Source of the DNA: JACQKA01 sp964462785
Lineage (GTDB): Bacteria > Patescibacteriota > Minisyncoccia > Phycocordibacterales > UBA2100
Direction of reading: 5' to 3'
Assembly: GCA_964462785.1 (NCBI GenBank)
Contig: CAYWZA010000008.1
Coordinates: 1 to 40,375, forward strand
Length of the DNA stretch: 40,375 nucleotides
Numbering within the stretch: position 1 is the first letter of the stretch; every line of letters starts with the position of its first letter. Positions 31,739-40,321 of the stretch are shown here, piece after piece. The notes under the pieces were generated by a model that worked only from the letters and a program-made list of their open reading frames with translations, had not been told where the DNA came from and did not search any database. Made by a program: the position numbers and the translations under genes.

Positions 31739-34700
31739 CTACTCTGACTCTTTTTTTACTACCAACTCATCGATTTCCTTCCAGAAATCTTTTTCTTCCT
31801 TTTTTGGAGAGGAGGATTTTAGGGCTTTCATTCTTTCAATAACAAGGGTTTTACTTTCATTTTCTGGCCAGTCCTTGAGACGTGCCGATAAATCTTTGAA
31901 ATCTTTTTCGTAAACAGTGAATGTTGGCTTAACTTCCTCTAAAAGTCCTACCGCTGTTTGTAGCGAGTTTTTATCCCGGTCTTGTTTCAGCATATCGAAA
32001 AGCGTGTAGACAAAATCCTTTACCGGGGTTTCCTGCATAATCTCAACTAAGCTAGCGACTGTTTTAAGGGCAAAATGATGAGCCGAGGTGAGTGTTTTAC
32101 CAGGTTGCCGGAGCCAATCTAAAATCTCTTTGGCAATCTCCCGTTTCTTCTCTTCCCCTAAAAAATCCGATTTTATTAAGAAATTGAATCCGGCTTCTTG
32201 GGAGGCCAAGGTATCTGTTTTGATAAGATTTTTAATTTGAGTGATGGCTTGATCTTTTAGCTCAACGGCATCATTTTTACTCAATTTACTATGGAGATAT
32301 TCGTAGACTTGAACCTGCTCTCCAAACGGAAGTGACGTGACTTTGGTTAATAGAGTTGCTACTACCGCCGGTCGATCCGGTAAATTATCAGCTAATCCTT
32401 TAATAAAGCCCAAACTGTTTGCACCTTTTTGGTTAATGAGATTCTGAAGCAACTCAGCTTTTTTATCTTTGTCTGCCTTCTTATATACAACCTCAAGTAT
32501 CGCATCATCATTCATGCTGCGAGAAAGTAATGGCTTGAAATAGGTAGAAAGAAACTTTTCAGTAGATTCTTTTTTCCAGTAGTCAAAGACCACCCCGATC
32601 TTTGCAGCACTAGCGTTTTGGAAATAGCTATTAATTTGTGATACGAGCTCATTTTTTTGTGCTTCTGGGGCATAGAAACTAATCCACCTTAAATTGTTAA
32701 CCATGCCAGTGCGGTTATCCCAAGCCCCGATGCTATTGAAGGCTTGGATGAAGTTTTTAGTCAGCTGGATCTTTATGTCATCATTCGTGGCTTTAAATTG
32801 TTCCTGAAATTCGCTGAATATATTCCCACATGTAGCGAATAAAGTTTCTTTCTCTGCTCGGTAATCGGGGCTTTCGGTGGTCTCCTTGTTTATCAGTTCA
32901 GTAATTTTCTGCAGAATTACACCAAATTTGTTCTTCTTGGTAATGTACTCTTTAAATTGTTTAATAATTTCCACCTGCCCCGATAGGCTGTCGCGGTTAA
33001 GATTGGCAATAAATTTATCAAAGGCTTGAGGAGAGATAAAAGCCATCTGTTCTTCAAGTGTAGTGAATATGGAAACAACTTCGAAGTTTGTTGAAAAATG
33101 TTCTTCTATAAATTTAACAAGCTGAGTTTTTTCCTCGTCTGCAAGGAGCGAAACCTGACTCTTTAAATTTGTAAGAATATCCATTAGTGTGGCTAGCATT
33201 GCTGGTTTACGAAGCTCCTCAGCTCCAACGGCCAGGACATAACGTTTGATTAGAGGTGCACGGAATTGACTGTCTAATCCTTGCTTAGTAAGAAGGTCGG
33301 AGAAAATTAAATTAGTTGGGAGTTGGGTAAAAAACTGCCAAAGATCGGCATCTAACACACGTGCAAGAGATTCATAATAAACCTTCGCCGAAGGTGTAAT
33401 TCCTAATTCGTGAAAAGCTTCCAGGTGAGTCGTGAAGATTTTAAACAATATCTCTCTCTGGCTTCTGTATTCACGTAATAAATGTCGGACAAAGTCTATA
33501 AGTTGGGCCTTATTGGTTTCTGCACTTGCAAGCCCTTTAAATTTATCTTTATTGCCTTCGGCAAGGTTTAGAACCATCTCTTCTGAATTCGTAAGAGATT
33601 GATAGATCGTTGGCTCTTTGAAATAAATAAATGGTCGAGCGTTAGAGACTGTGATGCGACTAGTATTCAGCATAAAATTTCTTAAATCTACCGGATCACT
33701 ATCTATGACAATGTTTTCTGGCTCAAACCATTTATCACGTAATCGGTGGTAAGCAGCTATAAACTTTTGCCTTAATACCAACACTTTTGCGAGATAAGCA
33801 ATATTGTCTTTAATTCGTTCCCAAACTTCAGTCTTGGATGCAAGCACTAATGCTGCAATTAAATTATTTATGAACTGCTTTATTTCACGAGGATTGTTGG
33901 AGAAAGCATTACTGATCACGTAAACGATATCTTCCGAATCTTGCCCTTGAAGCAGGTTTTTAATTTCCCCCGTGTCATTTATTAATTTTTTGATATATGC
34001 ATGGAGGTCGGCTTCGATAAATTCCGGAGTCCAAACTACAACATTAAACAGCTTTCTAAGGTATTCAGATGGATCGAAACCTTCTTCGTCTTGACCGCCA
34101 TAAAAGTTCTTTATCTGGCTAATAATAGCTTCTGAATCGCAAGGAACTATAAACACAAGCCCAGGTACGCCAGCCGGATCAAGAAATGTCTTAATGGCCG
34201 AAAGGATTTTTATCGCTGCGTCACCCTGAACACGATCGATATTGTCAAAAACTATAACGACCTTTTTGTTTACTTTTTGAAGTATCGTCCTAAATAAAGC
34301 CTCAAATTGTTCGGGTGAATTTAATCGTTCTTCTTTCTCAACCTTTGTTTTTATGGTCGATAATGGATTAAGAGATGATAAGAACTTTTCCACCGAACGT
34401 TCCCAAATTTTTTCGAATAAGGGTTTAAAGAAAACTGCCAGGATTGAAAACGAAGCAATGACGGCCGCAAAGTCCTTAATAGTTTGAATAACTAAATTGC
34501 CATTTTTGAATACCAGATTGAGGACGACCCAGATAACGAGTAACGCCGAAGCCAAGATGGAGAGCCAGTTGGTTTTTAAAAATAACCATATCCTTCTAAG
34601 CCAACCGACAGGCATTGTTGGGGTTTCTACAGTTGTTACCTCGCAGCTCTCCTCGGTTGATTTATAAAGAGGATCAAGAATTTTTTTGTCTTCAGGCTGA

Positions 34701-35008
34701 AGTTGCTTTTGATCAATCAGGAATTTTACTAATTCAATCAAGAAAATTCTTCGCAGGGAGTCTTCCTGGTACTTCCATGCGTCGAACACAAACATGGGAT
34801 TACCTAGATCATGGCGGATCATCTCGACGATCGTGCTTTTGCCCGTACCCCATCTGCTGAATAAGCCGATGGTATGAACGCATGAATCATTTTCCAGTAT
34901 TTCCTTTAAGGCTGGTGCGACATTATTATGATAGAAACCAAAAACACCATCTTGGCCATTTCCAAGTGGTATATCTTTTAGAAATTTGAATTTTAGTTCT
35001 TCGGCCAT
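31739..35008 (-). CDS. KAP-family P-loop NTPase, membrane-inserted, long helical C terminus
   Basis: A 1089-residue STAND-like NTPase of the KAP group. The Walker A motif is GLFSRWGTGKST (48-59), followed by the KAP hallmark FDAWKY (75-80). Two hydrophobic segments at about 148-165 and 178-196 are inserted between Walker A and Walker B, as in many KAP NTPases. Walker B is VVIVFDNIDRV near 250-262, and NNPREIKQFINNL (about 370) is a sensor-like segment. The rest, from about 430, is alpha-helical and repeat-like. Members occur in phage-defence loci. It is last in the five-gene operon, 38 bases after the DUF262-HNH gene, and its DNA is AT-rich compared with the first 31 kb. Confidence 0.92.
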   Translation of the reverse strand: MAEELKFKFLKDIPLGNGQDGVFGFYHNNVAPALKEILENDSCVHTIGLFSRWGTGKSTIVEMIRHDLGNPMFVFDAWKYQEDSLRRIFLIELVKFLIDQKQLQPEDKKILDPLYKSTEESCEVTTVETPTMPVGWLRRIWLFLKTNWLSILASALLVIWVVLNLVFKNGNLVIQTIKDFAAVIASFSILAVFFKPLFEKIWERSVEKFLSSLNPLSTIKTKVEKEERLNSPEQFEALFRTILQKVNKKVVIVFDNIDRVQGDAAIKILSAIKTFLDPAGVPGLVFIVPCDSEAIISQIKNFYGGQDEEGFDPSEYLRKLFNVVVWTPEFIEADLHAYIKKLINDTGEIKNLLQGQDSEDIVYVISNAFSNNPREIKQFINNLIAALVLASKTEVWERIKDNIAYLAKVLVLRQKFIAAYHRLRDKWFEPENIVIDSDPVDLRNFMLNTSRITVSNARPFIYFKEPTIYQSLTNSEEMVLNLAEGNKDKFKGLASAETNKAQLIDFVRHLLREYRSQREILFKIFTTHLEAFHELGITPSAKVYYESLARVLDADLWQFFTQLPTNLIFSDLLTKQGLDSQFRAPLIKRYVLAVGAEELRKPAMLATLMDILTNLKSQVSLLADEEKTQLVKFIEEHFSTNFEVVSIFTTLEEQMAFISPQAFDKFIANLNRDSLSGQVEIIKQFKEYITKKNKFGVILQKITELINKETTESPDYRAEKETLFATCGNIFSEFQEQFKATNDDIKIQLTKNFIQAFNSIGAWDNRTGMVNNLRWISFYAPEAQKNELVSQINSYFQNASAAKIGVVFDYWKKESTEKFLSTYFKPLLSRSMNDDAILEVVYKKADKDKKAELLQNLINQKGANSLGFIKGLADNLPDRPAVVATLLTKVTSLPFGEQVQVYEYLHSKLSKNDAVELKDQAITQIKNLIKTDTLASQEAGFNFLIKSDFLGEEKKREIAKEILDWLRQPGKTLTSAHHFALKTVASLVEIMQETPVKDFVYTLFDMLKQDRDKNSLQTAVGLLEEVKPTFTVYEKDFKDLSARLKDWPENESKTLVIERMKALKSSSPKKEEKDFWKEIDELVVKKESE

Positions 35009-35046
35009 ATTTTTACTTTTTCACTACTTCTTCTGCTACTGAACTT

Positions 35047-36168
35047 CTATTCCCCGGATTTAGTTCGATTGTGTTCAATGCACAGCATTTGGCAATTTCC
35101 GGCGATGGTTCTCCCGCCCTCATGCCAAGGGGTAATGTGATCGGCTTCCATTTCCTCAATATCCCACCTCTGCTTGTCCTTCTTCTCTTTTTTGCACCAA
35201 GGACAAAAGCCTTTCTGTCGCTCATATGCCTCTCTTTTCATCTGGGGAGAAAATTCACGGATTGAAAGATGGCGTTCCTCGCGCGTGAGAATATAGGGAT
35301 AAATGCCAGACTTTTTTGTTACATCCTCGTCCTGCATCAACTTCGCAATTTCTTCCTCTAGTTTTGCGGTATTGAGTTTCTTGTCTTTATATTCGTTGTA
35401 TAGCTGACCCCAATTTACACTCGCCATTTCCTTGCGATAGTTCGGAAATGTCTTACGAACCCAAGCGATGACGTTTTGAAAATAATTCCACAACCCATCC
35501 GTATTCTCGTCGTGTTGATGTTTGGCCATGTAATCAGCCACTTCGCCATTGTTTATCCAAGCCAGTGCAGTTTCTAGGTACTCCTGTCGTATTGGCGAAC
35601 CTTTTAGAAGCGCACCGCCATCGTTAGCGAGAAGATATGCGGCGCAGTTGGTCTTACTGAATTTGAGTTTTGCATCAGAAAGCCATGATCCAGTATATAC
35701 GGCGTTGCGTAGCTCTTGGTCGGTCAAGCGTTCTCCAGCAATATTGATCGTTTTAAACCAATCCAACTTTTCTTTATCGTTTCCTTGGCAGAAATAGATC
35801 ATCAATTCATAATTCAAAACCTTTTCTTGCTCCTCTTTAGTGAGATTGTGGAACATGGCGAGGCGACCATTGAAATCTACGGAAAAATCGCCGTTTACAT
35901 ACTGGCCGAGACTGATTGTTCTCTGTTGTCCATCCAGTACTTCAAAATTTCCCTCGTCCGTTTTTACCCAGTACATCACGTTAAGGGGAAATCCTTTTCG
36001 GACGGTATCAATTACCGCATCACGTTGCTTATCCTTATATACAAATTCGCGCTGATACTTCGGGCGCACATCAAGCTTGCCGCCATATGCGACAACACCT
36101 TCCTCGGCACTGTCTTTATAGCCGTTCACCACTTCTCGCACAGAAATTTTTTGTAGTTCTATTTTCAT
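35047..36168 (-). CDS. DUF262-HNH endonuclease (GmrSD/SspE-like architecture)
   Basis: A 373-residue protein. The N-terminal DUF262 (ParB/sulfiredoxin-like) domain has KYQREFVY (37-44) and the signature DGQQRT (79-84), linked in GmrS and SspE to nucleotide hydrolysis. The C-terminal HNH nuclease has CPWC (322-325), the metal site ADHITPWH (342-349) and NCQMLCIEHN (358-367). In known systems such proteins cut modified or unmodified foreign DNA. It is separated by one base from the upstream methyltransferase stop, implying coupled expression and a restriction-modification-like pairing. The cut site and whether methylation protects or targets DNA cannot be told. Confidence 0.9.
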   Translation of the reverse strand: MKIELQKISVREVVNGYKDSAEEGVVAYGGKLDVRPKYQREFVYKDKQRDAVIDTVRKGFPLNVMYWVKTDEGNFEVLDGQQRTISLGQYVNGDFSVDFNGRLAMFHNLTKEEQEKVLNYELMIYFCQGNDKEKLDWFKTINIAGERLTDQELRNAVYTGSWLSDAKLKFSKTNCAAYLLANDGGALLKGSPIRQEYLETALAWINNGEVADYMAKHQHDENTDGLWNYFQNVIAWVRKTFPNYRKEMASVNWGQLYNEYKDKKLNTAKLEEEIAKLMQDEDVTKKSGIYPYILTREERHLSIREFSPQMKREAYERQKGFCPWCKKEKKDKQRWDIEEMEADHITPWHEGGRTIAGNCQMLCIEHNRTKSGE

Positions 36169-36169
36169 A

Positions 36170-37219
36170 TTATTGTTTCAATTTTATTAGTAGTCGTGCG
36201 TAAGTTGGTTTAAGTTCGTTATTAGCTTTTATGGCAGCACGCCGATTGAGATCGTTATATTTTGGCGAATCTTCCTTTTTATACATTTTTGCTCGATACT
36301 TGTTTTTAGGGTCTCTGTCGGTTATTCCCAAAATCTCAAATTGATTAGGGTTATACTTATCTAGAAAGGTCACTGGCACTCCCATCACACCTTCGTAGTT
36401 TATTGGAATATCCGAGACTTTTGATACTTCAATGGCATTATAGTTGTCGTATTTCAGATATTCTTTCGCGTTATATTTCTTGTAGAGTGTTAGTTTTTCA
36501 TGACGCTTGGTAGTGTCGAGATTGGTATACCAACCAACATTGCCAAACTTTTTTAGTGTGCCATCAGGTTGCTTAAATTCTTTTACTTTGCCGTAACCGT
36601 TCCACACCTTATTTCTCTTTATAAACTCAAAAAAATCTTTATATGAGATCGCGTTGTCATTACCGATAATCAAAAATTTCTTCCCATGCTCCATGAGTTG
36701 AGCAACATACTGGCGGAAAAGAGAGAATGGAGGATTTGTGACGACGATATCCGCTCGTTTTAGCAATTCAATGCACTCTTCGCTTCGAAAGTCGCCGTTG
36801 CCCTGTAATTTTCGAGATGATTTTTTATTGCGCCGAAGAAGAGCTTCAACATCTTCTATACTGATCGCACCATCTTTATTGATGTCCGGTACTTCGGTTA
36901 TCTCAATCACATACGGCTCCTTGCCATCTGGTTTTAATCCTTCCATTTCAAATAACGGCAATTGTCCGCCCGCTATAGGAGATTTTGTGTAGCTTGTAGT
37001 GATAAGCTTCTTTAATCTTAGCGCATTAAAATTTGTAGCAAAATATTTGAAAAAATTGCTCTCAAACGGATCGTCGCAGTTGCAATACACTATCTTGTCA
37101 CGAAACTGGTCTTTGTAGTGCTTTAGCTCTTTTTCAATGTCAGCAAGCTGCGTATAGAACTCATCATTCTTTACTTTGGCTGCCCGATGTAAATTTGAAT
37201 TTGAAGATTTATTTTCCAT
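36170..37219 (-). CDS. EcoRI-type adenine-specific DNA methyltransferase
   Basis: A 349-residue N6-adenine methyltransferase of the EcoRI-methylase family. KNDEFYTQLADIEKELKHY (18-36) and YCNCDDPFESNFFKYF (45-60) are family hallmarks of the SAM region. The catalytic motif IV is TNPPFSLFR (161-169). An unusual segment DINKDGAISIEDVEALL (112-128) matches the EF-hand/dockerin loop pattern. It lies between the AbiEii gene (four-base gap) and the DUF262-HNH gene (one-base gap). EcoRI methylase recognises GAATTC; the site here may differ. No EcoRI-type nuclease is present; the HNH protein is the likely partner. Confidence 0.92.
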   Translation of the reverse strand: MENKSSNSNLHRAAKVKNDEFYTQLADIEKELKHYKDQFRDKIVYCNCDDPFESNFFKYFATNFNALRLKKLITTSYTKSPIAGGQLPLFEMEGLKPDGKEPYVIEITEVPDINKDGAISIEDVEALLRRNKKSSRKLQGNGDFRSEECIELLKRADIVVTNPPFSLFRQYVAQLMEHGKKFLIIGNDNAISYKDFFEFIKRNKVWNGYGKVKEFKQPDGTLKKFGNVGWYTNLDTTKRHEKLTLYKKYNAKEYLKYDNYNAIEVSKVSDIPINYEGVMGVPVTFLDKYNPNQFEILGITDRDPKNKYRAKMYKKEDSPKYNDLNRRAAIKANNELKPTYARLLIKLKQ

Positions 37220-37223
37220 AACT

Positions 37224-37919
37224 TTATTTTTCGCTCTCTGCTCGAGCTTTTAACAAAAATATAGTTTCGGATTTTAATTTCGCCCGGCCCCAATCTTTTT
37301 GCGGATCGGTTAAAAAGTCACCCAAGCCATCCAAAATATGCCTGTTGTCTAACTTTTCTAATTGCTCGGCCGTCAATTGCAAAACCTCTTTGAATGTCTT
37401 ACCGGAACGTTGTGCAACAATTTCTTTATTGATTGACCAATGATTCTCCAAGAAGAACCAAACATCGTAAATATCCCGACTCGTCTTGCCGATCCGCTCA
37501 TGCATGGCCATCAGTTTATGGGCGAACATATCTTCTTGAACCATAACCAACATAGAAATGCCTAACAAAGTCTTTAAATCATATTTCGAGCCGAACTGCC
37601 TGCGATTGACTTCGACTTTAATTTTCTGTGCGCCGGGCGCATACGAAAGAACATTCAATAAGTTGAATTTCTTAATCCTGGATTCTACCGCCGTCCCATA
37701 GTTAGCAATTATTTTTTGAATCTTCTCGAATACTTCCGTTTCTTTTTCCTCGTTCAATAAATCGAAATCCAAATCAACGGAATCACGAGTCAAACCATAG
37801 AACAATAAAGCAGCCGTACCACCCTTGAATCCTAAATGGGGAGCGATGGAAGTATCGGAATAAATATCCTTTAAAATCTGCAATAAGATATTTTTATGTT
37901 TTGAGTAATCTAATTTCAT
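37224..37919 (-). CDS. abiEii: AbiEii-type nucleotidyltransferase toxin
   Basis: A 231-residue nucleotidyltransferase-fold protein of the AbiEii family, the toxin of type IV AbiE toxin-antitoxin systems that act in abortive infection. The NTase core is FKGGTAALLFYG (31-42) followed by RDSVDLDFDLL (45-55). The C-terminal family motif QEDMFAHKLMAMHER and SRDIYDVWFFL are also present, so the protein looks intact. Its ATG overlaps the antitoxin stop by four bases, the usual translational coupling. The toxin and antitoxin are the first two genes of the five-gene operon. Confidence 0.92.
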   Translation of the reverse strand: MKLDYSKHKNILLQILKDIYSDTSIAPHLGFKGGTAALLFYGLTRDSVDLDFDLLNEEKETEVFEKIQKIIANYGTAVESRIKKFNLLNVLSYAPGAQKIKVEVNRRQFGSKYDLKTLLGISMLVMVQEDMFAHKLMAMHERIGKTSRDIYDVWFFLENHWSINKEIVAQRSGKTFKEVLQLTAEQLEKLDNRHILDGLGDFLTDPQKDWGRAKLKSETIFLLKARAESEK

Positions 37920-38536
37920 ATTTTTTCTGGTTTAGTAGGCTGATCGCTTTTATAGTGATCAAAATATTGCTTCACTTTCTTTTCCATCCGCTTATTGTTA
38001 TAGATTGGCAAAATCTCGAATACCTTGTCCCAATCCAAAGCGTTTAAATTATCAAAATGATAATCCTTGCTCACGTAAATTCTGTCCAAGAACGCGCGCT
38101 CTTTCGTAGCCGTAGCAATTCCGTCCGCGTGTTCAATACCGGCCGTGTTGCTCAAGACATAGTCTTTCATTCGAATAAAAGAAATTTTTTGATCACCAGC
38201 TTCAATATCACGGGTCACATATGAGGCAACGAAGACATTGCTGTAAAACTGAAAGTTAATTCCAGCCCTTGTTAAAATAGTCTCGAAGCTGATGTAAGAG
38301 GGAGTATAAATGCGCGTTGCCAATTCGAAACGGTTATAATTTTTATCTTTGGCATATAAGCCACGATAAGGGCGAACCAACTTTCCGGCTTTAACATATT
38401 TCTTCAATCGATCAGTAACCACAGTATTATCATTTTCATTCCACAACAAAGCAGCATCTTTGGTTGAAAAGATGGTTTTGGAGGATCTTAATAAAACCTC
38501 TAAATATTCGCCTTTTGTCGGTGTTTTATCCATCAT
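37916..38536 (-). CDS. abiEi: AbiEi-type antitoxin
   Basis: A 206-residue antitoxin of the AbiEi family. The N terminus (about 5-60) is a winged helix with STKDAALLWNENDNTVVTDR and KLVRPYRGLYA, expected to bind operator DNA. The C-terminal part has ELATRIYTPSYISFETILTR and TATKERAFLDRIY, typical of the antitoxin domain. AbiEi proteins repress their own operon by binding inverted repeats. Two candidates lie upstream: AAAGGG-N9-CCCTTT at 38546-38566 and the palindrome at 38574-38588. It is the first gene of the operon and divergent from the AlbA_2 gene. A second ATG follows the first directly (38533). Confidence 0.9.
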   Translation of the reverse strand: MMDKTPTKGEYLEVLLRSSKTIFSTKDAALLWNENDNTVVTDRLKKYVKAGKLVRPYRGLYAKDKNYNRFELATRIYTPSYISFETILTRAGINFQFYSNVFVASYVTRDIEAGDQKISFIRMKDYVLSNTAGIEHADGIATATKERAFLDRIYVSKDYHFDNLNALDWDKVFEILPIYNNKRMEKKVKQYFDHYKSDQPTKPEKI

Positions 38537-38545
38537 AGTGACTGT

Positions 38546-38588
38546 AAAGGGTGTTTAAGTCCCTTTCCAGTCAATTATATGATATAAT
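38546..38588. promoter_or_regulatory. Divergent promoter region with two inverted repeats
   Basis: AAAGGG (38546-38551) and CCCTTT (38561-38566) form one dyad. ATTATATGATATAAT (38574-38588) is a perfect palindrome around one base and contains TATAAT. TTGACT (minus strand, about 38570-38575) and TACAAT (plus, 38598-38603, eight bases before the AlbA_2 ATG) are promoter-like. This is a plausible AbiEi operator controlling both directions. Confidence 0.5.
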
Positions 38589-38611
38589 GGATCAAAATAC
38601 AATAAGTACGT

Positions 38612-40306
38612 ATGTCATCTAAACCACCCATACAAGAGCTTCTACCCTGGAATAACTCAGAATTACAAACCCTTCTAGAGGGGCTGATTGCTCATGGCAC
38701 CGAAACCGCGAAAGTGGATTTTAAGACAGAGATTGAAACCGGCACACCCGAGCAAAAGGCAGAGCTCCTGAAAGACATTATTGCGATTGCGAATACATAT
38801 GACGAAAGCTACGGCGACCACGGCTTCCTCGTTTATGGCGTAAAGGCTAAAGTCATCACCGGTGTCACGGCGACCGAAACGGACACCGATAAATTTCAGA
38901 ACCACATAGAACAACTTCTCAAAACTTACATCTCTCCGATGCCCCAGATTTATATCTCGGGATTTGAAACTACGGATGGAAAAAAGTGGGGTACGATTGT
39001 GATTCCTCCTCGGAACAGCAAGCCGCACATGTTCTTCAGGGATTTATTTTGCTCAGATCGTTCACGTTCCAGAAGGAAAGGAGAATGGTTTGTCCGCCGG
39101 GGATCAACGACAGACCCTGGACTACCAGAAGATCTTGCAATAATCAGTCAAAGACAAACAGAATTACTTCTGGAACCATTACGTGAAAGCATCAGAACTC
39201 TTCAATCTCGAGTAGCAAAGACAGAGGATCAGTACAATAGCGCGTTGTTCAAGTTAGTGGAACGAGCAGTTTCGGCTATCCCAGAAAAAGCAGCGCAGAA
39301 GGCGGAAGGATCGGAAGATCTGCAAATTGAGGTGGGTGACACTATCGATATAAGTGGATCGCTTGGTATGGATTTGCCCGCTCGCATAAAACAAAAACTC
39401 CGTACTCCCAAGAATGCAATTGCTGAAGATCTCATTTCAGAAACAAAACGTCTTCGAGAATATCTTGATAGAGCCGATACAGGACTCCCATGGGCTCCGC
39501 AACTTAAAAATCCAGACGGAAGTAAAAAAATCATAACTGATGTTGAGGAGAGGGTATGGGCTCTGCAATTGTCGATCGCAATGATAATACTCAACGATAG
39601 TAAGGGTGAGTATACAGAGGCACTTTTACGCTCCCTCAAGATATTGGCGAAAGCCACCGAAGTGCCCAGTGGCGTGCAATACAACCGGATTGGCGAGGGC
39701 TTACGCTATTACCCGCTTATGCTAATTCTCTACACTATCTTTGTCTGTGGTGTTGCGGCGAATCGGGGCAATATACTGAAACAGGTCTTGGAGGTTCCAA
39801 TAAAACATCACAGGAGAGGTGGCGCAACATCGCCAATTACAGACGCCTATTTTTTCTCATACGAAGCCAAAACGCTGATCAACGATGCTTATGCTCAACG
39901 ATGGTGTGAGCCAATCGCGCAAAGAGTACGCCAGGTTCTCAGTGACAAAATTGCCGAGTTGATCACAGAATTCTCTGAACCCGAGTATTTCTTCCGGGGC
40001 GAGTTTGCACTCGCTCTGACCAACATCGACAAAGGCATGAGTGCGGGTGAAGAAGTTGACCATAGAGTTCCTTTGGGAGGTTTATATCTCTACATGCACG
40101 AAGCGCACGATCCGATTATAGAATTTATATCCGAAAACCCAGACTGGTTCGCCAAGCTCTATAGTCATCCGATGAATGAGATACTCGATATGTTCGACCG
40201 AAATGCAGCCAAAATGGCTGGCTCCGGTTGCATCGCAATTGGTATACATGGACTCAAAACTAGAGAAACATATGACGAGTCAATCAAGAGAAACGCAAAA
40301 AAATAA
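38612..40306 (+). CDS. AlbA_2 (Schlafen-like) domain protein
   Basis: A 564-residue protein. The first 190 residues match the AlbA_2 domain: AKVDFKTEIETGTPEQKAEL, then DIIAIANTYDESYGDHGFLV and YGVK, later WGTIVIPPRNSKPHMFF and WFVRRGSTT. AlbA_2 domains occur in transcription regulators and in Schlafen-type nucleases linked to defence. A coiled-coil segment follows at about 200-225, then about 330 residues of mostly helical sequence that I do not recognise. Base composition is closer to the chromosomal average than in the neighbouring operon. It is divergent from abiEi, shares its control region, and is the last gene before the right IS-type end. Confidence 0.8.
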   Translation: MSSKPPIQELLPWNNSELQTLLEGLIAHGTETAKVDFKTEIETGTPEQKAELLKDIIAIANTYDESYGDHGFLVYGVKAKVITGVTATETDTDKFQNHIEQLLKTYISPMPQIYISGFETTDGKKWGTIVIPPRNSKPHMFFRDLFCSDRSRSRRKGEWFVRRGSTTDPGLPEDLAIISQRQTELLLEPLRESIRTLQSRVAKTEDQYNSALFKLVERAVSAIPEKAAQKAEGSEDLQIEVGDTIDISGSLGMDLPARIKQKLRTPKNAIAEDLISETKRLREYLDRADTGLPWAPQLKNPDGSKKIITDVEERVWALQLSIAMIILNDSKGEYTEALLRSLKILAKATEVPSGVQYNRIGEGLRYYPLMLILYTIFVCGVAANRGNILKQVLEVPIKHHRRGGATSPITDAYFFSYEAKTLINDAYAQRWCEPIAQRVRQVLSDKIAELITEFSEPEYFFRGEFALALTNIDKGMSAGEEVDHRVPLGGLYLYMHEAHDPIIEFISENPDWFAKLYSHPMNEILDMFDRNAAKMAGSGCIAIGIHGLKTRETYDESIKRNAKK

Positions 40307-40321
40307 CCTCGGCACTTTGTC

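Noticed and set aside
36170..37219. Reading the methylase as a bifunctional restriction-modification enzyme
   Set aside because: Its 349 residues match the methylase alone; no nuclease motif such as PD-(D/E)XK was seen in it.
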